A DNA stretch of 64,000 nt, from the NCBI GenBank assembly GCA_032355985.1, contig JAUKVZ010000003.1, positions 248,001-312,000 of the forward strand. Direction: 5' to 3'. This document shows positions 9,913 to 18,687 of the stretch, in pieces. The DNA comes from Sarcodiotheca gaudichaudii (taxonomy: Eukaryota > Rhodophyta > Florideophyceae > Gigartinales > Solieriaceae). The first letter of the stretch is position 1. Each line of letters opens with the position of its first letter. A model generated the notes under the pieces. It had not been told where the DNA came from and searched no databases. It worked only from the letters and a program-made list of their open reading frames with translations. The position numbers and the translations under genes were made by a program.

Positions 9913-11316
9913 ATGACCATCACCATCACAACCTGCGGCGCCGCCGGAGGCGAAGTCACCGGATCCGCCAACCTCGTCACCACCTCTCGCGCCACCGTCC
10001 TCGTCGACTGCGGCATGTATCAGGGCAAGGGCGCCACCGATGAGCGCAACGCCGATCTCGGTCCCATCGACCCCGCAAAACTCGACGCCGTCGTCGTCAC
10101 GCACGCCCATCTCGATCACACCGGCCGACTCCCCCTGCTCGCCAAACGTGGCTACACCGGCCCGATGTTCGCCACGCCCGCGACGATCGACTTCGCCACG
10201 ATCATCCTCATGGACTCCGGCCGCATTCAGGAATACGACGTCAAGCGCGACAACAAACGTCTGGCGCGCGAAGGCAAAACACTGCGCGAGCCGCTGTATG
10301 CCACGGAGGATGTGCAGGCGCTTGAACCACTCGCTCGCCCGGTGCGATACAACGAACCGACCGAAGTCGCCGAAGGCATCACCATCCGCTTCGTCGACGC
10401 CGGACACATCCTCGGCTCCGCCAGTGTCGAGATGACCATCGAAGATGGCGCCGAACGCCGCACGATTGTCTTTTCAGGCGATGTCGGACGATGGGATGCG
10501 CCTATCCTGCGCGATCCGGAACTGCTCGATCACGCCGATCTCGTCATTCTCGAATCCACCTACGGCGACTCCGATCATCCGAACTTCGAGGACACCAAAA
10601 GAGAGTTTCACGACGCTCTCCAGGAATCCATCTGGCAGAAACAGAAGGTCCTCATCCCCGCATTCGCCATCGGACGCACGCAGGAGATCCTCTACCTGAT
10701 CGCCGAGCAGATGCGCGACGAAAGGCTGCCCGAGTTTCCCATCTATCTCGACAGTCCCATGGCGATCAAGGCGACCGAGGCATACCGCAGGCATGTCGAT
10801 CTCTTCGATGAGGAAGCGTCGGCGCTGGCCATGAAACAACAGTTCCGCGCAGACCTGCGCAATCTCGAGTTCATTGAATCAAGCGAAGAGTCGCGCGAGC
10901 TCAATGATCGCGACGAAGCAAGCGTCATCATCGCCGGCAGCGGCATGTGCGATGGCGGCCGCATCGTTCATCATCTCAAGCACAATCTATGGAAGCGCCA
11001 CGTCACCTTCCTGGCCGTGGGATACATGGCCGAAGGCTCGCTCGGCCGCCAGATCATCGACGGCGCCGACTCCGTTTTCATCGATCGCTACAACGTGGTC
11101 ATCCGCGCGACCGTCCGCAAGCTCGGCGGCCTCTCCGCCCACGCCGGACAATCCGAACTCCTTCGCTGGTTCGAGCCGCTGGCCGAGAGCAAGCCTCGCC
11201 TCATCCTCAACCACGGCGAGCGCCGCCCACGGGAGGCCCTGAAGGACGCCATCCACGCCCGATTCGGCGTCAAGGCCATCCTTCCCGACATTAACCAGAT
11301 CATTAACCTCGACTAG
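9913..11316 (+). CDS. MBL-fold beta-CASP RNA-processing exonuclease-like protein
   Basis: Metallo-beta-lactamase/beta-CASP protein of the CPSF73/YsfH-like (RNA-specificity domain) type, probably an RNA endo- or exonuclease. The zinc motif THAHLDHTG lies near residues 60-68, followed by DAGHILGSAS (motif 3), FSGDVGRWDAPI (motif 4), the beta-CASP motifs ESTYGDSDH, PAFAIGRTQEILY and IAGSGMCDGGRI, and the C-terminal LSAHAGQSELLRW and ILNHGERR of the RMMBL domain. The 467-residue length is normal. The start ATG lies just downstream of the preceding gene's stop with a weak GAGGTG-type site. Coupling to a possible PD-(D/E)XK protein suggests a nucleic-acid processing pair. Confidence 0.93.
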   Translation: MTITITTCGAAGGEVTGSANLVTTSRATVLVDCGMYQGKGATDERNADLGPIDPAKLDAVVVTHAHLDHTGRLPLLAKRGYTGPMFATPATIDFATIILMDSGRIQEYDVKRDNKRLAREGKTLREPLYATEDVQALEPLARPVRYNEPTEVAEGITIRFVDAGHILGSASVEMTIEDGAERRTIVFSGDVGRWDAPILRDPELLDHADLVILESTYGDSDHPNFEDTKREFHDALQESIWQKQKVLIPAFAIGRTQEILYLIAEQMRDERLPEFPIYLDSPMAIKATEAYRRHVDLFDEEASALAMKQQFRADLRNLEFIESSEESRELNDRDEASVIIAGSGMCDGGRIVHHLKHNLWKRHVTFLAVGYMAEGSLGRQIIDGADSVFIDRYNVVIRATVRKLGGLSAHAGQSELLRWFEPLAESKPRLILNHGERRPREALKDAIHARFGVKAILPDINQIINLD

Positions 11317-11379
11317 GCCGAAGCCGCACACGGGATCGGTAGACTTTTCGCCCCCCGAAGTCTCATCCGAGGTGATCCC

Positions 11380-12918
11380 GTGGCCGGACTTGGCAAACTC
11401 GCTCTCACATCCTCACTCGTCATCGGTCTCATCGTGCTCGTCGCGGTTCCCGTCGCGCTGCGCCCGGAAAAGGCCGCGGCGCAAGTCGGCGCCGAGCGCA
11501 TCGTCGTCATCACGCCGCACAACGAACAGATCCGCAACGAGTTCGCCCGCGCCTTCTCCGATTGGCATTTTGAAAACTACGGTGCGCCCGTCGAGATCGA
11601 CTATCGCCGCCCCGGCGGCACAAGCGAGATCCGCAAGCAGATCAAGGCCATCTACGAAGCCGCCGTCCGCCGAGGCGATATCGACGCCGAAGGCATCGTC
11701 GAGAAGAAGGTCGTCATGCCCTACGACCTGCTCTTCGGCGGCGGCACTTACGAACACGAGCAGATGAAAAAGGGTGTGCAGGTCACACTGGATGGTCAGA
11801 CCGTCAGCGTGCCCATCTCTATCCCCGCTGATTTCCCGACTGCTCAGGTCGATGCATGGTTCGGTGAAAATCGCGTCGGCGCCGTCACGCTCTATGACGA
11901 GGAGCAGTACTACCTTGGCGTCGCCCTCTCAAGCTTCGGCATCCTCTTCAATCGCGATGCGCTGGCTGAACGTGATCTGCCCGCGCCCAGGAGCTGGAAC
12001 GATCTCGCGGACTTCAACTACAACCGAGGCCTCGCACTTGGTGATCCCCGCCAGTCAGGCTCCGTCGCCACGACGTACGAATCCATTCTCAACAGCCACG
12101 GCTGGGAGGACGGCTGGCGCATCCTGCGATCCATGGCCGCCAACACGCGCAGCTTCGTCAACGACTCCAAAAAGGTCGTCCTCGATGTCAGTCAGGGTGA
12201 AGCCGTCGCCGGCGTCGCCATCGATTTCTACGGCCGCTTCCAGTCCCAGGCCGTCCGCGAGGATGGACAGACGGCGGATGAATCACGCCTCGGCTACGTC
12301 GATCCCGAAGGCAGCGTGTATGTCGATCCCGATCCCATTTCAATGATGCGCGGCGGGCCTAACCCCATCGTTGCAAGACGATTCATCGAGTTCGCGCTGA
12401 CCGAGCATGGACAGGCCATCTGGCAGTTTCCCGTGGCCGATCCCGACGCCATCGGCTGGGCGATTGGACCGCATGAGAATGAGCTGCGCCGCATGCCCAT
12501 CCGCCGCGTGATGTACGAGGATTACTTCGAGCGCTTCGTCGATCGCGTCAATCCCTACGACGCCGCCTCCACCGCGCCGACGCGTGGCTGGCGCTCCATG
12601 CTCGGCCCCATCTTCGGCGCCTTCGCCATCGATCTGCACAGCGAAGTCCAGCGCGCCTGGATCGCCATGAATGAAGCGAAGATCAATGGCGCAAGCGACG
12701 CACTGGTCGAAGAGATGGAATCTCTCTTCTTCGCCATGCCCGTCCATCACACGCTCGATGGTCAGACGCTGACACTTTCGCCGGAAACGTATTCGACCAT
12801 CCGAGCCGAATGGCGCGATCGCGCACGAGCCGCGGAGCTGCAGATCGAATACACCGCATTCTTCCGCGATAACTATCGTCAGGTGATTCGTCTGGCGAAG
12901 GCCGCTACCGCCGGCTGA
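11380..12918 (+). CDS. ABC transporter extracellular solute-binding protein (Fe3+/SBP_bac family-like)
   Basis: Periplasmic binding protein of an ABC importer. The GTG start is preceded by GAGGTGAT; residues 1-35 form a signal sequence (a hydrophobic run through LIVLVAVPVALR, then KAAAQV). The mature part starts IVVITPHNEQIRNEFARAFSDW, typical of the iron/thiamine/phosphonate-type binding proteins, and has the YYLGVALSSFGILFN stretch and the hinge-like GSVATTYESI segment. At 512 residues it is much longer than the usual 330-350; the extra is a C-terminal helical region from about 400. The matching permease and ATPase lie immediately downstream but convergent, three bases away. Substrate is unassigned; ferric iron is the closest family guess. 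Confidence 0.85.
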   Translation: MAGLGKLALTSSLVIGLIVLVAVPVALRPEKAAAQVGAERIVVITPHNEQIRNEFARAFSDWHFENYGAPVEIDYRRPGGTSEIRKQIKAIYEAAVRRGDIDAEGIVEKKVVMPYDLLFGGGTYEHEQMKKGVQVTLDGQTVSVPISIPADFPTAQVDAWFGENRVGAVTLYDEEQYYLGVALSSFGILFNRDALAERDLPAPRSWNDLADFNYNRGLALGDPRQSGSVATTYESILNSHGWEDGWRILRSMAANTRSFVNDSKKVVLDVSQGEAVAGVAIDFYGRFQSQAVREDGQTADESRLGYVDPEGSVYVDPDPISMMRGGPNPIVARRFIEFALTEHGQAIWQFPVADPDAIGWAIGPHENELRRMPIRRVMYEDYFERFVDRVNPYDAASTAPTRGWRSMLGPIFGAFAIDLHSEVQRAWIAMNEAKINGASDALVEEMESLFFAMPVHHTLDGQTLTLSPETYSTIRAEWRDRARAAELQIEYTAFFRDNYRQVIRLAKAATAG

Positions 12919-12921
12919 GCG

Positions 12922-14640
12922 TTACGCCCGGAAGATCGCGCCGAACTTCTTGCCCAGCAGCACCGAGACGGCCGTCAGTGTGAGCGTCAGCAGCGCCATG
13001 CCCCACACGCCCATCGCACAGGCGATCGCGGCGCCATCGCCAAGGCGCTCGGTCAACGCGTAGATCGCCTTCGTGATCGGATAATGCCGCTCCTGCTGAG
13101 CGAGCATCAGTGAATCGCTCACCTCCAGCATCGAGAAGCTGAAGACCAGCAGCGCGCCGGCAAGCAGATTGCCTGTCAGCAGCGGCACGACGATGCGTCG
13201 GAACTTCTGCAATGTCGTCGCGCCGAAGACGCTCGCCGCCTCTTCCAGCTCCGCCCCCACCTGCTGCAAACCCGCGACCGCGGCGCGCACGATGTAAGGC
13301 AACCGGCGCATCGCATAGGCGATCACCAGCAGCGGCATCGGATTCGGATCCACGCCCACGACGTCAATCATGCCTTCAAAAGGATCGCCCTTTCCAAAGG
13401 GCCAGCGCAGGCTCATCGCGATGTAGCCGAACGCCATCACCAGGCCCGGAACCGCCAAAGGCAGCATGGCGAGCCCATCCAGCAGCGCCCGCCCGCGAAT
13501 GCGACCACGCACGATGATCCAGGCGATGGCGACGCCGAGAAAGACATCAACCAGAGCCGCGGCAAGCGACAGACCGAGGCTGTTCATGATGGAGCCGACA
13601 ACGATCGGCCGCTCCAGCGCGACTTCGTAGTTCTCCAGCGTCCACTGCGTCGGCGCGGTGGTCTGATACCACGTGTTCGGCTCAGCCAGACTCATCAGGA
13701 TCACGCCGATGTGCGGGATGATCGCAATGAAGGCGACGAAGGCGAAGAGCAGATTCGCACACGTCGAGCCCTTCGCGCCCAGCGTCGGAATCTCCGCGGC
13801 ACGGAACGCGCGCGTCGAAGAACTTGCCTTGTTCGAACCCAGCGCCCATTTGCCGGAGGCGTACATGATAATCGCCATGCCCAGCATCACGATCGTCAGG
13901 GCATACGGCTGCGCCGAGGCGTCCATCTCCTTGACGCCATTGAAGATCTGCACCGGCGTCGTGCGGTAGTAATCGAAGACCAGCGGCGTGCCCAGCTCCG
14001 TAAAGGACCAGATCAGCACGATCGAGGAGCCCGCAAAAACGCCGGGACGAATCAGCGGCAACGTGATGCGCCGGAAGCGCTGCCAGGGCGTGGCGCCCCC
14101 CACTCGCGCCGCTTCCACCAGTGATGGATCCAGATTGGCTAATGCCGCGACGACGTTCAGATAGACGATTGGATACAGATGCAGCGCCAGCGTGACTACA
14201 ACGCCCCAGAAGCGCGCCGAGCCGAGGATGTCAAAGTCCGTGCCGAAGAAGGAGTTCAAGGCGCCATAACGCCCCAGCATCGCCTTCAGACCAACCGCGC
14301 CGACAAAAGGCGGCAGGATCAGCGGCACAAGCACGGCTACATCCCAGAAACGCTTGAATCGATAATCAAAACGCGCTGACACCAGACCCAGCGGCAGCGA
14401 GATCAGAATGCACAGGAATGTCGTCGCCACGGCGATCGCCAGCGCGTTGAGCAGCCCTTCGCGCATGACCGGATCGCGGAAGACAAGACCGAGATAGCGA
14501 AGCGTGAAGCCCTCGCCGGTGACGGGATCGGAAGCGACGCCGCCGCGCACCGTGAGCCAGATGGGATAGAGAAGGAACGCGCCGAGCAGGGCAAACAGGA
14601 ACGCGAGAATGGCATATTGACCCGCGTTGCGGCGTTTCAT
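12922..14640 (-). CDS. ABC transporter permease, duplicated (FbpB-like)
   Basis: Inner-membrane subunit with two fused binding-protein-dependent transport domains and about twelve helices, as in FbpB-type iron transporters. Each half contains an EAA-type loop: EAARVGGATPWQRFRRITLPLIRP in the first half and EEAASVFGATTLQKFRRIVVPLL in the second. It opens with a basic MKRRNAGQY and a helix. The ATG shares one base with the stop of the ATPase gene upstream (TGATG), so the two are translated together. It converges with the binding-protein gene, leaving no room for a terminator. The strand composition of the window changes within this gene. Confidence 0.92.
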   Translation of the reverse strand: MKRRNAGQYAILAFLFALLGAFLLYPIWLTVRGGVASDPVTGEGFTLRYLGLVFRDPVMREGLLNALAIAVATTFLCILISLPLGLVSARFDYRFKRFWDVAVLVPLILPPFVGAVGLKAMLGRYGALNSFFGTDFDILGSARFWGVVVTLALHLYPIVYLNVVAALANLDPSLVEAARVGGATPWQRFRRITLPLIRPGVFAGSSIVLIWSFTELGTPLVFDYYRTTPVQIFNGVKEMDASAQPYALTIVMLGMAIIMYASGKWALGSNKASSSTRAFRAAEIPTLGAKGSTCANLLFAFVAFIAIIPHIGVILMSLAEPNTWYQTTAPTQWTLENYEVALERPIVVGSIMNSLGLSLAAALVDVFLGVAIAWIIVRGRIRGRALLDGLAMLPLAVPGLVMAFGYIAMSLRWPFGKGDPFEGMIDVVGVDPNPMPLLVIAYAMRRLPYIVRAAVAGLQQVGAELEEAASVFGATTLQKFRRIVVPLLTGNLLAGALLVFSFSMLEVSDSLMLAQQERHYPITKAIYALTERLGDGAAIACAMGVWGMALLTLTLTAVSVLLGKKFGAIFRA

Positions 14641-15728
14641 CAGGCGCTCAGCGTTCCGTTGGAGCTTGTATTGAGAATGGACACGTCATGCGGATGGATG
14701 GCGAGCTGCACCTCGTCGCCATCGTGGCGCTCCGAGCCCATCGCCTCCTGGACGATGATGCTGGCGCCCGAGCCGAGATCGACGGTACGACGCAGAAAAT
14801 GCCCGCGCCGCTTCGTCTCGACGATCTTGCCTGAAAGCGCAAACTCCTCGGCCAGCGCTGTTCGCATAAAGACGGATTCGGGCCGGATGGAGCATTGCAC
14901 CTGTTCGCCCACGGCATGCGAGCCGGCGAAGTTGTTCGACACGAAGGCGCCTCCCTGCGACTGCAGTTTGAGCGTTGTTCCTTCGACGGCCGTGACATCG
15001 CCGCTGAGAATGTTCGTCTCACCCAGGAAGCGAGCGACGAACTCCGATCGCGGGCGGGCATACACCTCATCCGGCGGGCCGAGCTGCTCGAGGCGCCCGT
15101 CGCGCAGGATGGCGATCTGGTCGGCGATGCTCATCGCCTCTTCCTGATCATGCGTGACGTACAGCGCCGTGAGATTGTTGGCTTTGCACAGATCGCGAAT
15201 CAGCTCGCGCATCTGCAGGCGCAGGTTCGCGTCGAGATTGCTGAGGGGCTCATCAAGCAGCAGCACATCCGGATGCACGACCAGGGCGCGGGCGAGGGCG
15301 ACGCGCTGCTGCTGGCCGCCGGAAAGCTGGCCGGGCTTGCGCTTGGCGTAGTCGCCCAGGCCGACCTGCTGAAGCACATCGGCGACGCGCTCGCGGCGTT
15401 CCTTCTTGGGAAGCTTGCGCATGCGCAAGCCGAAGTCGACATTGTCCTCGACGGTCATGTGCGGCCACAGCGCGTAGTTCTGAAAGACCATGCCGACGTT
15501 GCGCTTGCGGGGGCTCAGCTCCGTGACATCGCGATCGTTGAAGTGGATGCGGCCTTCGGTCGGCTCGCTCAGTCCGGCAAGCATGCGCAGCGTCGTCGTC
15601 TTCCCGCAGCCGGAGGGGCCGAGGATGAAGAGCAGATCGTTTCGGTTGATGGAAAGGCTGAGCCCATCCACCGCCGTCACGGTTCCGATCCGCTTGGTGA
15701 TGCCGGAGAGTTTGACTTCCACACTCAT
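14640..15728 (-). CDS. ABC transporter ATP-binding protein (FbpC/PotA-like)
   Basis: Nucleotide-binding subunit that pairs with the permease directly downstream. All motifs are present: Walker [10 protein letters not shown] near residue 41, Q-loop in [13 protein letters not shown], signature LSGGQQQR, Walker [13 protein letters not shown] and H-loop [14 protein letters not shown]. After about 235 residues a TOBE-type C-terminal domain follows ([24 protein letters not shown]), as in PotA/FbpC/MalK ATPases. I take the ATG at 15728 ([15 protein letters not shown]) because the open frame upstream to 15836 is not conserved-looking. No metal-regulator box is evident upstream. Confidence 0.93.
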   Translation of the reverse strand: MSVEVKLSGITKRIGTVTAVDGLSLSINRNDLLFILGPSGCGKTTTLRMLAGLSEPTEGRIHFNDRDVTELSPRKRNVGMVFQNYALWPHMTVEDNVDFGLRMRKLPKKERRERVADVLQQVGLGDYAKRKPGQLSGGQQQRVALARALVVHPDVLLLDEPLSNLDANLRLQMRELIRDLCKANNLTALYVTHDQEEAMSIADQIAILRDGRLEQLGPPDEVYARPRSEFVARFLGETNILSGDVTAVEGTTLKLQSQGGAFVSNNFAGSHAVGEQVQCSIRPESVFMRTALAEEFALSGKIVETKRRGHFLRRTVDLGSGASIIVQEAMGSERHDGDEVQLAIHPHDVSILNTSSNGTLSA

Positions 15729-15818
15729 GGGCCGGGGATTGTAAAGGCCTTGGCCTTCAAGGCATCCCCATGCGACGCCGAGTCCGGCCCATAACCGAAT
15801 CTTCACATTCGCGGCCAT

Positions 15819-15845
15819 AAAAAACACCGGCCTCAAGGGCCGGTG
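15819..15845 (-). terminator. Rho-independent terminator of the dockerin-protein gene
   Basis: Read on the minus strand, CACCGGCC pairs with GGCCGGTG across a 5-nt loop, followed directly by TTTTTT. It lies 42 bases beyond the stop of the gene at 15888-16466. Confidence 0.85.
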
Positions 15846-15887
15846 CGATGGTCAAATCGGGATGCAGGCCATGCAGAGGCCGCCGGA

Positions 15888-16466
15888 TCACTCGACGCAC
15901 GGGCCCCAGTTGCTGAGGACGGTCGCCAGATCGGCCGCGTTGACGCCGCCGCTGTGATTGACGTCCGCCAGAGGCTCATCGGTGCCCCAGCGGCTGAGGA
16001 CTTCGGCGATGTCGACCGCTGACACGACGCCGTCGCCATTGATATCGCTCGGGCAGGGCGAGATGAAGAGGCCGCTGCCGAAATCCTGCTGGATGGAGAC
16101 GCACCAGATGCTGACGCCGTAGAGCCCATCAACGGTCATGCCTTCGGGCAGATCGATCTGCATCGTCTCATTGACGTACGCGGGCGAGCGGCGCAAGTCG
16201 GGGCCGACGGAGACGAACTCGTTCTGGTACGACGAGTAGGAATCGCGCGGCGCGAGGTAGACGTAGACGCCGAGTGGCAGGCCCAGGCCGTCGTAATCGA
16301 ACTCGAAGAGCTCGATGGTGTCCTCATCGACGATGCGGACGAAGCCGTCGACGCCGTGGGCGTTGGTGCTGAGGTCGGCGACCCAGTCTGCTCTCGGGGC
16401 CTGCGCCGAAGCGGCAGTAGCCAGGAACATGGGTGCGGCCAAAGCGATCGCGATCATCCTGCGCAT
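15888..16466 (-). CDS. Secreted dockerin-like (GC-type) domain protein
   Basis: A 192-residue exported protein. A signal peptide (MRRMIAIALAAPMFLATAASAQA) is followed by a beta-rich domain of about 110 residues that I do not recognise (DWVADLSTNAHGVDGFVRIVDED, then LGVYVYLAPRDSYSSYQNEFV). The C-terminus has two dockerin-like calcium loops: DINGDGVVSAVDIAEVLSRWG, and DVNHSGGVNAADLATVLSNWG followed by PC. This ending is the GC-type dockerin seen in Phycisphaerales. The start ATG has GGAG at proper spacing; longer in-frame starts lie in an unlikely region. A terminator follows, so the gene is monocistronic. Confidence 0.85.
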   Translation of the reverse strand: MRRMIAIALAAPMFLATAASAQAPRADWVADLSTNAHGVDGFVRIVDEDTIELFEFDYDGLGLPLGVYVYLAPRDSYSSYQNEFVSVGPDLRRSPAYVNETMQIDLPEGMTVDGLYGVSIWCVSIQQDFGSGLFISPCPSDINGDGVVSAVDIAEVLSRWGTDEPLADVNHSGGVNAADLATVLSNWGPCVE

Positions 16467-16631
16467 GGTCTCTCTCCAGAGTTCTTTGATTCTCTCGCTG
16501 ACGCCCTGCGCATCGAGCCCACCCGCGCGCACAGCTTCTCCACCCGAAGCTTCTGCCTCGCAGGGGGCGAAGTCAAGGTGAAATGGGCCTATCGGACGCA
16601 TGGATCAGCCCCCGGCGCCCTTGCAGGCGGG

Positions 16632-18149
16632 TCAGATCCCCGAGACGGGCGTCCCGGTTTCAGTGCGGCTGGACGCGGCGAGCGTTTCGGCGGATCTCCG
16701 GACGCCGCGCAGCATGCCTCGAAAGACGATGCCGTGCAGGGGCAGGACGCTGTACCAGTAGAGGAGTCCGAGCAAGCCTCGGGGTTTGAATCGCGCGATT
16801 TGATGCAGCGTGGCGCCGCCTCCGTCGCGGGGCTCGACTTCAAATGAAAGCGTCGCGACGCCGGGCAGCTTCATCTCGGCGCGGAGCTCGAGTCGTTTGT
16901 CCGGCTCGATGGCGGTGACGCGCCAGAAATCCAGGGCGTCGCCATAGGCGAGATCATCGGGATGGCGGCGACCTCGGCGAAGGCCGGGGCCTCCGATGAG
17001 TTTGTCCATGAGTCCGCGCAGTCGCCAGAGGGCGTTGGCGGAGAAGTAGCCGTGCTCGCCGCCGATGCCGCAGACGGCATGGAAGGTCTGTTCGGGCGTG
17101 GCGTCGACATCACTGGCGCGTGCATCTTTAAAGACAGTGCCGCCGGCCCAGTCGGGATCGCCGGGCATGAGTCCCGCGTCCGACCAGCGTGATTCGACGG
17201 TGTGCTCGGCTTCCTTGCCGATCGCGGCGCCGATGGCTTCGTCGACAGTAAGAAGTTGCTGCGGAAGAAGTGTCTGCGCTTCGTCGTCGCGGCAGACGAC
17301 CCGATTCCGCAGGCCTTCGGCCAATGGCCGCGCGATGCGGGCGCTCATGGGTGTGACGAGGTGGATCCACAGTGAACTGAGACGCGGCGTGAGCACGGGG
17401 ACGGGGATGATGAGGCGGCGCGGCACCTCGAGTCGGCGCGCCATGATCTGCATGAGATCGCGATAAGTCACGATGTCCGGCCCGCCGATATCGAGTGTGC
17501 GATCGATCGTGCGCGGCTCGTCGAGACATTGGGCGAGTGCGTAGAGGACATTGCGCACGGCGATTGGCTGGGATTCGGTTGAGACCCAGCGAGGTGTGAT
17601 CATGACGGGGAGGCGCTCGACCAGGTATCGGAGGATCTCGAAGGATGCGCTGCCGGAGCCGATGATCATGGCGGCGCGGAAGGTTGTGAGCTTGGCGCTG
17701 CCGGAGGCGAGGGCTTCTTCAACTTCGCGGCGGCTGGCGAGATGGTCGCTGAGATTGGCGCCGGTTTCTCCAAGGCCTCCGAGATAGATGATGCGCGGAA
17801 GGTTGGCGTCGCTTGCCGCGCGGGCGAAGCTGGTCGCAAGCTCGCGATCGCGTCGGCGGTATTCATCGCCGGCGGCCATCATGGAATGGACGAGGTAAAA
17901 GGCGGCGTCGCATCCTTTCATCGCATCGATGAGTGTGGACTGATCGTCGGCGTTGCCTTCGACGACTTCGACGCGATCGCTCTGGGCCCAGGGGCGGCTG
18001 CGGAGTTTGGGGGCGGAGCGTGTGAGACAGCGCACGCGCCAGCCGCGATCGAGAAGATGCGGCGCGAGGCGGCCGCCGATGTAGCCGGTGGCGCCGGTGA
18101 GGAAAATGACGCCTCGTTCATTTGGTTGTGCGTCGATCTTTTTGGTCAT
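16632..18149 (-). CDS. SDR family NAD(P)-binding protein with C-terminal DUF2867 domain
   Basis: A 505-residue protein of the YbjT-like extended SDR group. The N-terminal Rossmann motif LTGATGYIGGRLAPHLLDRG (residues 16-35) is followed by VVEGNADDQSTLIDAMKGCDAAFYLVHSM, as in atypical NmrA-like oxidoreductases, and LGGLGETGANLSDHLASR. From about residue 320 the DUF2867 region begins, with WRVTAIEPDKRLELRAEMKLPG and a C-terminal hydrophobic helix near LLYWYSVLPLHGIVF. Substrate unknown; lipid or quinone-related substrates are only guesses. A structured hairpin lies 22 bases before the start. Confidence 0.87.
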   Translation of the reverse strand: MTKKIDAQPNERGVIFLTGATGYIGGRLAPHLLDRGWRVRCLTRSAPKLRSRPWAQSDRVEVVEGNADDQSTLIDAMKGCDAAFYLVHSMMAAGDEYRRRDRELATSFARAASDANLPRIIYLGGLGETGANLSDHLASRREVEEALASGSAKLTTFRAAMIIGSGSASFEILRYLVERLPVMITPRWVSTESQPIAVRNVLYALAQCLDEPRTIDRTLDIGGPDIVTYRDLMQIMARRLEVPRRLIIPVPVLTPRLSSLWIHLVTPMSARIARPLAEGLRNRVVCRDDEAQTLLPQQLLTVDEAIGAAIGKEAEHTVESRWSDAGLMPGDPDWAGGTVFKDARASDVDATPEQTFHAVCGIGGEHGYFSANALWRLRGLMDKLIGGPGLRRGRRHPDDLAYGDALDFWRVTAIEPDKRLELRAEMKLPGVATLSFEVEPRDGGGATLHQIARFKPRGLLGLLYWYSVLPLHGIVFRGMLRGVRRSAETLAASSRTETGTPVSGI

Positions 18150-18171
18150 GGCAGCTCACTGAGAGTATGAC

Positions 18172-18215
18172 GAAGACCCTCAGTTGACGATGTGCATCGC
18201 CTTCTGAGGGTCTTC
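18172..18215 (-). other. Long interrupted hairpin in the 5' leader of the SDR gene
   Basis: GAAGACCCTCAG at 18172-18183 is the perfect complement of 18204-18215, and the 20-nt interior contains a second dyad CGATG-TG-CATCG. There is no T run on either strand, so it is not a standard terminator. It lies between the DUF378 gene and the start of the SDR gene, on the transcript of the latter. Confidence 0.6.
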
Positions 18216-18273
18216 ATCGACACCCGGGAGGGATGTCTCAGGGCGCTGTGTGTCAGATCAGAAAGGTGAAGGA

Positions 18274-18510
18274 TCAAGCGGCGGCCGGTGAGAGACGCGG
18301 GTTGACGCTCCAGCGCTTCTGGATCGCCTTCAGCGCGGCGATCTGATAGACGGCGGCAGCGCCGACGAGGATGTAGACGAGCTTGGAGAAGATGGTGGTG
18401 CTGCCGCCACCGATGGCGGCGACGAGATCAAACTCAGCGACACCCCAGAGGCCCCAGTTGAGACCTCCAACAACGAGCAGCACGGCTGCGAGCACATCGA
18501 GGAATTTCAT
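18274..18510 (-). CDS. DUF378 family small membrane protein
   Basis: A 78-residue protein with two membrane helices. It begins MKFLDVLAAVLLVVGGLNWGLWG, the signature of DUF378, and contains VYILVGAAAVYQIAAL. The C-terminal 18 residues are basic. The ATG is preceded by AAGGAG seven bases upstream, which rules out the longer open frame to 18621. Function unknown. Confidence 0.9.
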   Translation of the reverse strand: MKFLDVLAAVLLVVGGLNWGLWGVAEFDLVAAIGGGSTTIFSKLVYILVGAAAVYQIAALKAIQKRWSVNPRLSPAAA

Positions 18511-18687
18511 AGCAAGGCTCCTTCGGCATAGTTCATGTCGGATCGCTCGAGCGCAGCCACGTCCCGGCGCCCACGCGACGCCTTTTCCGGACAAACGAGG
18601 GTTGTCTCGTTGACTGCACACTGATTTCGAGCGGCCGAAGGGCCTGGATTCAATGTGTGCGAGTTTTTCTCGAGGCGGTCCTGGGGA

